Source: Mucilaginibacter agri
GTDB lineage: Bacteria > Bacteroidota > Bacteroidia > Sphingobacteriales > Sphingobacteriaceae
Assembly: GCF_009928685.1 (NCBI RefSeq)
Contig: NZ_WWEO01000041.1
Location: 248,001-312,000, forward strand
Direction of reading: 5' to 3'
Length of the DNA stretch: 64,000 nucleotides
Made by a program: the position numbers and the translations under genes
Part shown: positions 37,371 through 44,438 of the stretch, piece by piece
Layout of the letters: every line of letters starts with the position of its first letter
Position numbering within the stretch: position 1 is the stretch's first letter
The notes under the pieces: model-generated
What the model saw: the letters and a program-made list of their open reading frames with translations, nothing else
What the model was told of the DNA's origin: nothing
Database searches by the model: none

Positions 37371-37527
37371 GATATGAGATTTGAGACATCGCATGGATAA
37401 GCCTATCTTTGAAGCAGGTATGATAGATTGAGCCAGCCTCAAATCTCATCTCCCATATCTCAAATCTTATTTAAGGTATGATGGATTGAGCTTGGACTCA
37501 TATCTCAAATCTCATATCTCAAATCTA
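37371..37527. repeat. Tandem ~58-base repeats of CTCAAATCTCATATCT type before ruvX
   Basis: Two units start GGTATGATnGATTGAGC at 37417 and 37475 (period 58) and end CATATCTCAAATCT. An inverted copy of the same phrase (GATATGAGATTTGAG) lies at 37371-37385. The second unit ends two bases before the ruvX ATG, so the repeat forms its leader or promoter. Confidence 0.85.
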
Positions 37528-37529
37528 CC

Positions 37530-37946
37530 ATGAGAGTAATGGCTTTTGATTATGGTACCAAGCGTATCGGTATTGCGGTAACAGATCCTTTGCAAATGAT
37601 TGCTAATAGTTTGGACACTATCCACCCCTTGCATATTATTGATTACCTGAAAAAATACCTGCAAACCGAGCAGGTAGAACGTTTTGTGGTTGGTGAACCC
37701 AAGCAAATGGATAATACCCCATCGCAATCAGCCCATCATGTAAAGGGATTTGTGAATCTGCTAACCAAAACCTTCCCGGAAATACCGATTGATATGGTGG
37801 ACGAACGCTTTACCTCGAAAATGGCCTCCGCCGTTATTTTGCAAAGCGGCATCAACAAAAAGGCAAGGCAAAATAAGGGTTTGGTTGATAACATTTCGGC
37901 TACGATACTGCTGCAATCGTGGTTGGAGCGGAAGGCGTATTTGTAG
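37530..37946 (+). CDS. ruvX: Holliday junction resolvase-like RuvX/YqgF
   Basis: A 138-residue RNase H-fold protein. VMAFDYGTKRIGIAVTDP holds the first catalytic Asp, and FVVGEPKQMD and MVDERFTSKMA follow; the final VDNISATILLQSWL has the last catalytic Asp. It takes part in 16S rRNA 5' processing in E. coli. The start codon abuts a repeat. Confidence 0.94.
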   Translation: MRVMAFDYGTKRIGIAVTDPLQMIANSLDTIHPLHIIDYLKKYLQTEQVERFVVGEPKQMDNTPSQSAHHVKGFVNLLTKTFPEIPIDMVDERFTSKMASAVILQSGINKKARQNKGLVDNISATILLQSWLERKAYL

Positions 37947-38032
37947 AAAATGAACTTAAATGAGGCTTATATATCCCCATTTCCGGCCTTATGTCATCTT
38001 GGCCGATCGAAAGATTAGTAAACCATATTAAG

Positions 38033-38040
38033 TATATTTG
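38033..38040 (+). promoter_or_regulatory. -7 box three bases from the DUF4393 start (leaderless)
   Basis: TATATTTG, an exact TAnnTTTG match, ends three bases before the ATG at 38044. It rules against the in-frame TTG at 38038, which lies inside the box. Confidence 0.55.
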
Positions 38041-38043
38041 GCT

Positions 38044-39030
38044 ATGAGTGATTTGCCATCATTAAAGAAAATAGATATTACGTCTACTGTACTTGAAAAA
38101 GCCTTTGATGCAGCAAGAAGTCTTTTATCCAAACTTATTTCGCCAGCAGTGGAAGAAGCTGGTTTATTGATAAAAGATCAAATGAGCTTTTTTAAATTTA
38201 AAGGGCAAATAAAAATGCTTAATAAGGCAAAAAAAATAATTGAAGAGAATGGTATAAATCCTAAACATATCTCCTTAAAACTACTTTGCCCTATGCTTGA
38301 TTATTCTGGGATCGAAGAAGATGAAGTTTTAGAAGAAAAGTGGTCAATATTATTATCTAACATGGTTGACTCCGAACAGAATATCGAAAATCATGTATTT
38401 CCATATATTTTAAGTCAGCTATCAAGAACAGAGTTTTTAATATTGGAAAGCGTTTTTGACACTAAAACACAAAATGTTATTCGATTGACTAACGAACTCA
38501 ATTATTATAGAACTAATAAGCTAACGATAGAAGCAGATTTGCAAAAAACTATATCAGCTTTAAAAGCGAAGCTTCTAGATAATCCTGTTAGCAATATAAG
38601 TCAACTTGAAAAAACGAAGGCGCGTTATTCAACTAAACTTTCACCGGAAAGTCTATCAGCGTATAAAAAATACGACGACCTTAAGCGAGAGTTGAGGCAC
38701 AACGAACATGAATTAACAATGCTTCAGTTTAAAGAGTCAACATTGGAAAGAAATATTAAAGCGGCTCAAGAGATTCCGACGAATAGTATTAAGGATTTTG
38801 AATTATCTAATTTAATCCGGCTTGGCGTAGTTAAAGAAATTAGAGAATTTTATGCCGAAAGCCAAACCTTGGAAATTCCTAATGATAGCGAAAAAGATAG
38901 GGCTTATCTTACTGTTGATTTAGATGTGGGAATAGATTCAAATACTGAAAACGTACTTACTGAATTAGGTGAATTATTTATTAATGCATGTAAAGAAAAG
39001 AAAAACCAAATAACGAAGCAGTCTAATTAG
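38044..39030 (+). CDS. DUF4393 (Abi-alpha-like) protein, possible solo defence gene
   Basis: A 328-residue protein. The first half matches the DUF4393/Abi_alpha pattern: an amphipathic N-terminus, then DEVLEEKWSILLSNMVDSE and PYILSQLSRTEFLILESVF. A coiled coil (about 155-250) and a C-terminal domain follow. DUF4393 proteins occur in abortive-infection-like loci; the activity here is unproved. The gene is clearly more AT-rich than ruvX before it and has many AAA/ATA/TTA codons, suggesting acquisition. It has its own promoter and a palindromic terminator that includes its stop codon. Confidence 0.8.
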   Translation: MSDLPSLKKIDITSTVLEKAFDAARSLLSKLISPAVEEAGLLIKDQMSFFKFKGQIKMLNKAKKIIEENGINPKHISLKLLCPMLDYSGIEEDEVLEEKWSILLSNMVDSEQNIENHVFPYILSQLSRTEFLILESVFDTKTQNVIRLTNELNYYRTNKLTIEADLQKTISALKAKLLDNPVSNISQLEKTKARYSTKLSPESLSAYKKYDDLKRELRHNEHELTMLQFKESTLERNIKAAQEIPTNSIKDFELSNLIRLGVVKEIREFYAESQTLEIPNDSEKDRAYLTVDLDVGIDSNTENVLTELGELFINACKEKKNQITKQSN

Positions 39031-39042
39031 ACTGCTTCGTTA
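39011..39042. terminator. Palindrome overlapping the DUF4393 stop
   Basis: TAACGAAGCAGTCTAA and TTAGACTGCTTCGTTA form a perfect 32-base palindrome that encodes the last residues (ITKQSN, stop inside). It probably ends transcription from both sides. Confidence 0.75.
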
Positions 39043-39059
39043 TTATAGATAAAAGCATA

Positions 39060-39698
39060 CTAACTGCTCACCACAAATGGAGACTCTCTTAAAAAAGTTC
39101 TATCTTCGATTTCCCTAATCACAAAATCAGCCAAATCCGTAGTGCTGATTTTTTCGCCGGGGCAATCGTATAAATCAACCTTTATTCCCCTCCGTTCATC
39201 GGTTTGTTCTATCCAAGGGACGCGGATCATGGTCCAATCCACCTCGCTTTCCACCAAAATATCATAAGCTTTTTGGCGGTCGGCTACAGCATCAGGAAAA
39301 TTCTGGCGCATCCAGTCGGACTTGGCTTTGTTGGCTTCACTTTTATAATCGCCGGGAATGTCGAGGTTTAGTCCGGCCAGGGTTATGTAACGTTTGATGC
39401 TAAACTCTTGCATGGCGTTTAAGATATTTTGCGTAGATAAGCTTGAAATTAGAGGCTCATCTTTCCTCGGGCCAATGGCAGATATTATCACATTACAACC
39501 GTCGATCAGCGTGTGTGCCGTTTCCTGGTTTTTGATATCTCCGTGTAAAATTTCTAATAACGGATGAGTTATGGTATACTCGTAAGGCTTCCGGACGAGT
39601 GCTTTTACCTTATAACCTCTGTTTAGCAGTTCTTGTAGAATATATTTTCCGGCTTTACCGGTTGCGCCCAATAAGGCGACTTTGTATTGCTGATCCAT
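39060..39698 (-). CDS. NAD(P)-binding protein, NmrA/atypical SDR type
   Basis: A 212-residue Rossmann protein beginning KVALLGATGKAGKYILQELL, with the GATGxxG site. VISAIGPRKDEP and the YLTLAG-like RYITLAGLN stretch are typical of NAD(P)H-binding atypical SDRs. I chose the ATG at 39698; the frame continues upstream to 39794 but that stretch has no homology-like features. The substrate is unknown. Confidence 0.88.
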   Translation of the reverse strand: MDQQYKVALLGATGKAGKYILQELLNRGYKVKALVRKPYEYTITHPLLEILHGDIKNQETAHTLIDGCNVIISAIGPRKDEPLISSLSTQNILNAMQEFSIKRYITLAGLNLDIPGDYKSEANKAKSDWMRQNFPDAVADRQKAYDILVESEVDWTMIRVPWIEQTDERRGIKVDLYDCPGEKISTTDLADFVIREIEDRTFLRESPFVVSS

Positions 39699-39956
39699 AA
39701 GGATTGTCTTTATAAAATTTGTGAAAATGAATTGATGGCTTTGTAGTGAAGACAAAGCAATGGCCGGACTATAATTAAATAGTTGACGCCACAAGAAATG
39801 ATATTTATAAAGACAGTACGATATTGTGAAGATAAGAAAAATTTATTCTGAGAATTCTCACATTCCTTAAATTCTGGTTCAAAACAAAAAACGAGGAAGA
39901 TATTTCACTATCGTTAATATAACAATGCGGGAGTTGACAATCATAGTGCGTCCACC

Positions 39957-39990
39957 TCTTGATTCCTGATTCTCGATTCTTGACTCTCTT
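39957..39990 (-). repeat. GAATCGAGAATCA phrase repeat, copy 1
   Basis: Read on the minus strand it begins AAGAGAGTCAAGAATCGAGA and matches the plus-strand copy at 48381-48414 with few changes. It abuts the promoter of the methyltransferase gene. Confidence 0.7.
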
Positions 39991-39993
39991 CCG

Positions 39994-40001
39994 TATTTTT
40001 G
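39994..40001 (+). promoter_or_regulatory. -7 box four bases from the O-methyltransferase start
   Basis: TATTTTTG ends four bases before the ATG at 40006, as at thiL. A leaderless transcript is likely. Confidence 0.55.
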
Positions 40002-40005
40002 CACT

Positions 40006-40644
40006 ATGGAAATTTTAGATCCAAAATTGCAGGCTTACCTCGATGCCCATTGCGAATCGGAACCCGAAGCGCTAAAAAAGATCAATCGCGAAACTTATTT
40101 AAAGGTGCTAAAACCGAATATGCTTTCGGGCCATTACCAGGGGCGGGTGTTAAGTATGCTGAGCAAAATGATCAGCCCAGAGCGGATTTTAGAGATAGGG
40201 GCCTTTACAGGTTACTCTGCAATTTGCCTTGCCGAAGGCCTTGTTGAAGGAGGAAAGCTGGATACGCTGGAAGTGAATGCCGAGATGGAAACCATGCTGC
40301 TAAATAACTTTGAATCAGCAGGTATGAGCGAAAAAATCAGGCTGCACATTGGTGATGCGATGCCGAAAATTTTGGAGTTTCCGAATAATTTGTTTAATCT
40401 TGTATTTATCGACGCCGATAAGAAGAGCAATTTAGCCTACTTCGAAGCGGTGATTGATAAAGTAAAACCGGCAGGTTTAATTATAATTGATAATGTTTTG
40501 TGGAAAGGGAAGGTGTATGGCGAAGAAAAAGATGCCGATACACAAATGTTTCGCAAACTAAATGATCAGATAGCTGTTGACACCCGGGTAGAAAAACTAA
40601 TTCTACCGGTCAGAGACGGAATCCTGATCATCCGAAAAATTTAA
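40006..40644 (+). CDS. Class I SAM-dependent O-methyltransferase (caffeoyl-CoA/catechol type)
   Basis: A 212-residue soluble enzyme. SAM motif I is ILEIGAFTGYSAICLAEGL. LVFIDADKKS is the metal/substrate DAD motif, and IIIDNVLWKGKV is the IDNxLWxG motif of the COMT-like family. Members methylate catechols, and in some cases tRNA or small phenolics. It lies three bases before a glucosaminidase gene and may be co-transcribed with it. Confidence 0.93.
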   Translation: MEILDPKLQAYLDAHCESEPEALKKINRETYLKVLKPNMLSGHYQGRVLSMLSKMISPERILEIGAFTGYSAICLAEGLVEGGKLDTLEVNAEMETMLLNNFESAGMSEKIRLHIGDAMPKILEFPNNLFNLVFIDADKKSNLAYFEAVIDKVKPAGLIIIDNVLWKGKVYGEEKDADTQMFRKLNDQIAVDTRVEKLILPVRDGILIIRKI

Positions 40645-40647
40645 ATT

Positions 40648-41181
40648 ATGAAGAAAATCCTACTGATTGTCTCTTTAGTTATTTCCGCATCAGCTGTTTC
40701 AGCACAAAACGCCTCTACAACTTATATTCAAAAGTTCAAAGATAATGCCATTCGCATTATGCACGAGAGCGGTGTGCCTGCAAGTATCGTTTTGGCCATC
40801 GCCATGCACGAATCGGGCAGCGGAACAAGCAAATTAGCGCGTACGCAAAACAATCACTTTGGTGTAAAAGGTAGAAGCCCTGTATCTTATACAGGTCGTA
40901 AACCAACACATTCATCCTATAAACAATACGATTCGGCTATCGATTCTTTCCAGGATTTTGCCCGTATCATGACAGAGCGTAAGCAGTTTAGCCATCTGGC
41001 CGAAAGCCTTAACCACTATGATTATTTAGGATGGGTAAAGGGCATTCAGCGTAGTGGTTATGCCAGCAGTAAAAAATGGGGTTCACAGGTGTTAGGCTTG
41101 ATCAAAAAATATCAGCTTAATGCTTACGACGAGAAGCCCGAAGAGCAGCCGCAACCACAGCCTGCTAAAAATGTGGAATAA
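40648..41181 (+). CDS. Secreted glucosaminidase (GH73-like), no LysM
   Basis: A 177-residue exported enzyme with a signal peptide ending SAVSAQ (about 20). The glucosaminidase domain (about 25-160) has the catalytic Glu in AMHESGSGTSKLA and the ending YLGWVKGIQRSGYASSKKWG. It cleaves N-acetylglucosaminyl bonds of peptidoglycan. A short Pro/Gln tail follows. The next gene encodes a paralogue with LysM. Confidence 0.92.
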   Translation: MKKILLIVSLVISASAVSAQNASTTYIQKFKDNAIRIMHESGVPASIVLAIAMHESGSGTSKLARTQNNHFGVKGRSPVSYTGRKPTHSSYKQYDSAIDSFQDFARIMTERKQFSHLAESLNHYDYLGWVKGIQRSGYASSKKWGSQVLGLIKKYQLNAYDEKPEEQPQPQPAKNVE

Positions 41182-41242
41182 ACCACATTATAAATGTTAA
41201 GTTTGGACTTGTTTTTTGTGGGCCAACCTAATATTTAGCTTA

Positions 41243-42115
41243 ATGCGTAAAACTGCACTCCTATTTTTAATCGCCATTTCATTTAGCGCCTGTTCTGCGC
41301 ACAAAAAGGTAGTACATACTAACAGGCCAAATTATCCTTCTGCAGCACCTGTTGTTTCAAACACGCGGGCGCATGATAACAACGAAAAGATAAAGCAGCA
41401 ACGCCAGGAGCCAACCGGCGGTTTTGTTACTTATACCACCCAACAATATGTAGACAGGTTTAAAGCCATTGCTATACAAGAAATGAATTTGTACGGCATA
41501 CCTGCCAGTATAACGCTGGCGCAAGGGCTTTTCGAGTCCGGTACTGGTAATGGGGACTTGGCGCGCTACGCCAACAATCACTTCGGCATAAAATGTAACA
41601 GCGAATGGCACGGGCAAAGTTATTTTAAAGACGACGACCAGGTGAACGACTGTTTCCGCGTGTACAACAATCCCGAGGAATCGTTTCGCGATCATTCGGA
41701 GTTTTTGAAACGCAAGCGTTATGCCCATTTGTTCGAGCTGGATAAAAACGACTACCAGGGTTGGGCACAAGGGTTAAAGGATGCAGGTTACGCAACCAAC
41801 CCCAAATATCCGCAACTCATCATCAACATTATCCAGAAATATGGTCTCGACGTTTACGACCGCCCTGAAAATGAGGCTCAAAAAGTAAAACGCGAAGACC
41901 GCGTACTTACAGAGATTAATGAAAACATAGGCAAGGCAACAAAAGACTCTATAATTGGCGCTGCCCCGGTTAACAAAACATATACGGTTACCACCGGCGA
42001 CACACTATATAACATTTCCCGTCGTTTTGGACTTACCGTGGATGATCTGAAAGCACTTAACAATATGGCTGACAATAACATTAAGATAGGGCAAACACTT
42101 GTTATAGCCCGATAG
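41243..42115 (+). CDS. Glucosaminidase-LysM lipoprotein
   Basis: A 290-residue lipoprotein. I start at the ATG at 41243, which gives a clean lipoprotein signal (RKTALLFLIAISFSAC, Cys17); the frame extends upstream to 41216. The GH73-like domain (about 65-210) has the catalytic Glu in QGLFESGTGNGDLA and the ending YQGWAQGLKDAGYATNPKY. A LysM domain (YTVTTGDTLYNISRRFGL, about 245-290) anchors it to peptidoglycan. It is a tandem paralogue of the previous gene. Confidence 0.93.
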   Translation: MRKTALLFLIAISFSACSAHKKVVHTNRPNYPSAAPVVSNTRAHDNNEKIKQQRQEPTGGFVTYTTQQYVDRFKAIAIQEMNLYGIPASITLAQGLFESGTGNGDLARYANNHFGIKCNSEWHGQSYFKDDDQVNDCFRVYNNPEESFRDHSEFLKRKRYAHLFELDKNDYQGWAQGLKDAGYATNPKYPQLIINIIQKYGLDVYDRPENEAQKVKREDRVLTEINENIGKATKDSIIGAAPVNKTYTVTTGDTLYNISRRFGLTVDDLKALNNMADNNIKIGQTLVIAR

Positions 42116-42138
42116 CCTGTTAATTATTGTTAAAAAGT

Positions 42139-42942
42139 ATGATTTGCCCGGCCTGTAAGTTTAGTTTTGGTGCTGTGAGTAAAAGGTGGTTAATATTTCT
42201 TTGTTTTTTTGGTTCGTTGTTGCATGCTGTTGCTCAGCAGAAACCTGTTGATGGTGTTGTGTTTGATAAAGATAGCAAAGAGCGCATAGCCAAAGTAAAC
42301 ATTGTAAATGCGCGAACCAAAGAGTCTATCTACAATAACCTGCAGGCCGAATTTCACATTAACGTTAAAATTGGCGATCAGCTTATTTTTAGCAAAGTTA
42401 ATTATGCAAATGACACGGTAACGGTAAAAAATACGGGTTCTATTGCGGTGTACCTTAAGGCAACCAGTATTATGCTGAAACAGGTAGATATACACGATAC
42501 ACTGAAAACACCACTGGAGCGCTATCAAGCTACCCAAAGAGATTATACCAAGATATATGGATCATTAGGCAACCGTAGTATTTTAAGTACTTCGCCTTAT
42601 GGCGGAGCGGGTATTAGCATCGATGCTATCTGGAATATGATAAGCCGCAGCGGCCGTAATGCGGAACGCCTTAAAGGAATTATAGAGCGCGATTATCACG
42701 AAAATATTATCGACTATCGGTTTAATAAAACCCTGGTTGGCAATATCACCGGTTTAACAGAACCAAAGCTTTCGGAGTTTATGCTGCGTTACAGGCCAGG
42801 TTACTACATGGTAGTTACAGCAAGCGATTACGATTTTATAGCCAGCATTAAGGCCAACTATCGCAGGTACTTGCGCAGTCCAAACAGACGTTATACCTTG
42901 CCGGTATTGCCCCATATAGTGCCAGATGATGAAAAAAAGTAG
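42139..42942 (+). CDS. Exported protein with carboxypeptidase-regulatory-like domain
   Basis: A 267-residue protein. A signal peptide ends in LLHAVAQ (about 30). A CarboxypepD_reg-like domain (about 34-110, VDGVVFDKDSKERIAKVNI) follows, then a helical C-terminal region seen in many Bacteroidota hypothetical proteins (IWNMISRSGRNAERL). I prefer the ATG at 42139 over a TTG at 42127. Its end overlaps the next gene by 17 bases. Confidence 0.85.
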   Translation: MICPACKFSFGAVSKRWLIFLCFFGSLLHAVAQQKPVDGVVFDKDSKERIAKVNIVNARTKESIYNNLQAEFHINVKIGDQLIFSKVNYANDTVTVKNTGSIAVYLKATSIMLKQVDIHDTLKTPLERYQATQRDYTKIYGSLGNRSILSTSPYGGAGISIDAIWNMISRSGRNAERLKGIIERDYHENIIDYRFNKTLVGNITGLTEPKLSEFMLRYRPGYYMVVTASDYDFIASIKANYRRYLRSPNRRYTLPVLPHIVPDDEKK

Positions 42943-43264
42943 ATACCCCATAATTGTGGCGCCTTTTTTAAAGGTTGCGGGTATAGCCTTATTTCCGTTT
43001 ATATTGGTGAGCAACAAGCAACTTTTGGAGGATGAAGTTTTAATGCGGCACGAAACCATCCATTTAAAACAGGAAGCCGAATTATTAGTTATACCGTTTT
43101 ATTTGCTTTATGCGTTAAGCTATTGCATAAATTTTGTGCGTTACAGAAATCATAGCCGGGCTTATGAAATGATATGGTTTGAGCGGGAAGCCTACGCCAA
43201 TGAATACAATACCGATTATTTGTACAAAAGGAAGTTGTATGCATGGATAAATTATGTGAAATAA
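42926..43264 (+). CDS. Small membrane protein with an HExxH zinc-protease motif
   Basis: A 112-residue protein. Two hydrophobic segments (about 8-28 and 53-70) flank HETIH at 42-46. A second acidic cluster, WFEREAYANE (about 84-93), lies 40 residues on and could give the third zinc ligand (E88). The spacing resembles small gluzincin-type proteins, but the protein is very short for a protease. It overlaps the upstream gene by 17 bases, so the two are coupled. Activity is inferred only. Confidence 0.8.
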   Translation: MMKKSRYPIIVAPFLKVAGIALFPFILVSNKQLLEDEVLMRHETIHLKQEAELLVIPFYLLYALSYCINFVRYRNHSRAYEMIWFEREAYANEYNTDYLYKRKLYAWINYVK

Positions 43265-43333
43265 CTGTAAGGCAGACATAATTATATTTTTCCTTTTTTT
43301 TAAAAGGGCATTTTTGTTTTTATTTGCTACTGA

Positions 43334-44437
43334 ATGTTTAAACGCGTCTTTACCTCTCTCCTATTTTTATTTACGGTTATAACACTGCAGTCAAGGGCTC
43401 AGGTTACCGACAGCCTTCAGCATCATATAGATAGCCTGCAGCGGGCTGACAGCCTTAGGCGAATAGATAGCCTGGCTAAACTAGACACAGTTAAGATAGA
43501 CACAGGAGTGCTTAATAAGTACCGGATAGATCTGCGCCGGTTTAAACTGCCTGTGGTAACAAAGCCATTTACCATCGAACAGAACTTGGTTCCGGTTGGT
43601 TTGCTTGATTATAAAGTATCGTACTGGCGCAAATGGATAACATTTGGTATCAATTTAAATCAGACGGCATTTAGTAATAACTGGAGTGGCGGGGGTGTAA
43701 ACTCGCTAGCCATCGGCGGAAACTTCGACTATAAAACAGAATACAACAAAGCGCCTTTTGACTATACCAGTGAATTATTGTTGCTATATGGCAAATCGCA
43801 CAACAAAGGGCAAACGGCGCGTAAAACGAACGACCGTATATTCTTCGATAACAAGATAGCAACCCAATTATCTAAAACATGGTATTTCTTCGGTTCGGTA
43901 AGTTTTGAGTCGCAATTTGACAAAGGTTTTCAGTACGATGACACCGGTACCTTACCTGGTTATCCGTTGCTGATCTCCAATTTTATGTCTCCCGGTTATG
44001 TTACCGAATCGTTGGGTTTTGAGTATAAGCCAAACAAGGTGTTCGATTTACGTTTGGGTACGGGTACCGCCCGCCAAACCTTTGTGTTAGATACAACACT
44101 TTACCGCAATTTGCCGCAAAATGACCCGAACAATCCAACAAGTTACGGGGTTAAAAAAGGCCATACTTTTTTAAACGAGCTGGCATTTCAAGCCGTGGCT
44201 GTTTATGATAAAGATATTATGCCAAACGTGCATTTAAATACACGATATGCATTGTTTATACCTTACGGCCGTTCACTCGAAAACATCGACCACCGTATTG
44301 ATGCTGTTTTAACTGCAAAGGTGAACAAGCTTATAGCTGTAACAATTAATGCTACAGCGTTGTACGATAAAGATACCGCGCCAAAAATACAAGGCTCGGA
44401 AGGGTTGGCCCTGGGTGTAATCTACAAGTTTCCGTAA
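43334..44437 (+). CDS. DUF3078 family outer-membrane-like protein
   Basis: A 367-residue exported protein with a signal peptide (1-22). A short heptad-like repeat of DSLxRxDSL (about 30-52) is followed by a beta-rich DUF3078 domain (WITFGINLNQTAFSNNWSGGG is the hallmark; key FSNNWSGGG). The end is LGVIYKFP with a C-terminal aromatic, as in outer-membrane barrels. One base separates its stop from the convergent DUF5916 gene. Confidence 0.92.
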   Translation: MFKRVFTSLLFLFTVITLQSRAQVTDSLQHHIDSLQRADSLRRIDSLAKLDTVKIDTGVLNKYRIDLRRFKLPVVTKPFTIEQNLVPVGLLDYKVSYWRKWITFGINLNQTAFSNNWSGGGVNSLAIGGNFDYKTEYNKAPFDYTSELLLLYGKSHNKGQTARKTNDRIFFDNKIATQLSKTWYFFGSVSFESQFDKGFQYDDTGTLPGYPLLISNFMSPGYVTESLGFEYKPNKVFDLRLGTGTARQTFVLDTTLYRNLPQNDPNNPTSYGVKKGHTFLNELAFQAVAVYDKDIMPNVHLNTRYALFIPYGRSLENIDHRIDAVLTAKVNKLIAVTINATALYDKDTAPKIQGSEGLALGVIYKFP

Positions 44438-44438
44438 G

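Larger units (their letters stand above)
39699..40005. other. Divergent intergenic region, 307 bases
   Basis: No gene is seen. It holds an 11-bp inverted repeat (GTCTTTATAAA near 39706 and TTTATAAAGAC near 39808), a copy of the GAATC-phrase repeat (39957-39990), and a -7 box at 39994-40001 for the methyltransferase gene. Confidence 0.6.

Noticed and set aside
37371..37527. A CRISPR array from the repeated phrases before ruvX
   Set aside because: There are only two units, no unique spacers of constant length, and no cas genes.
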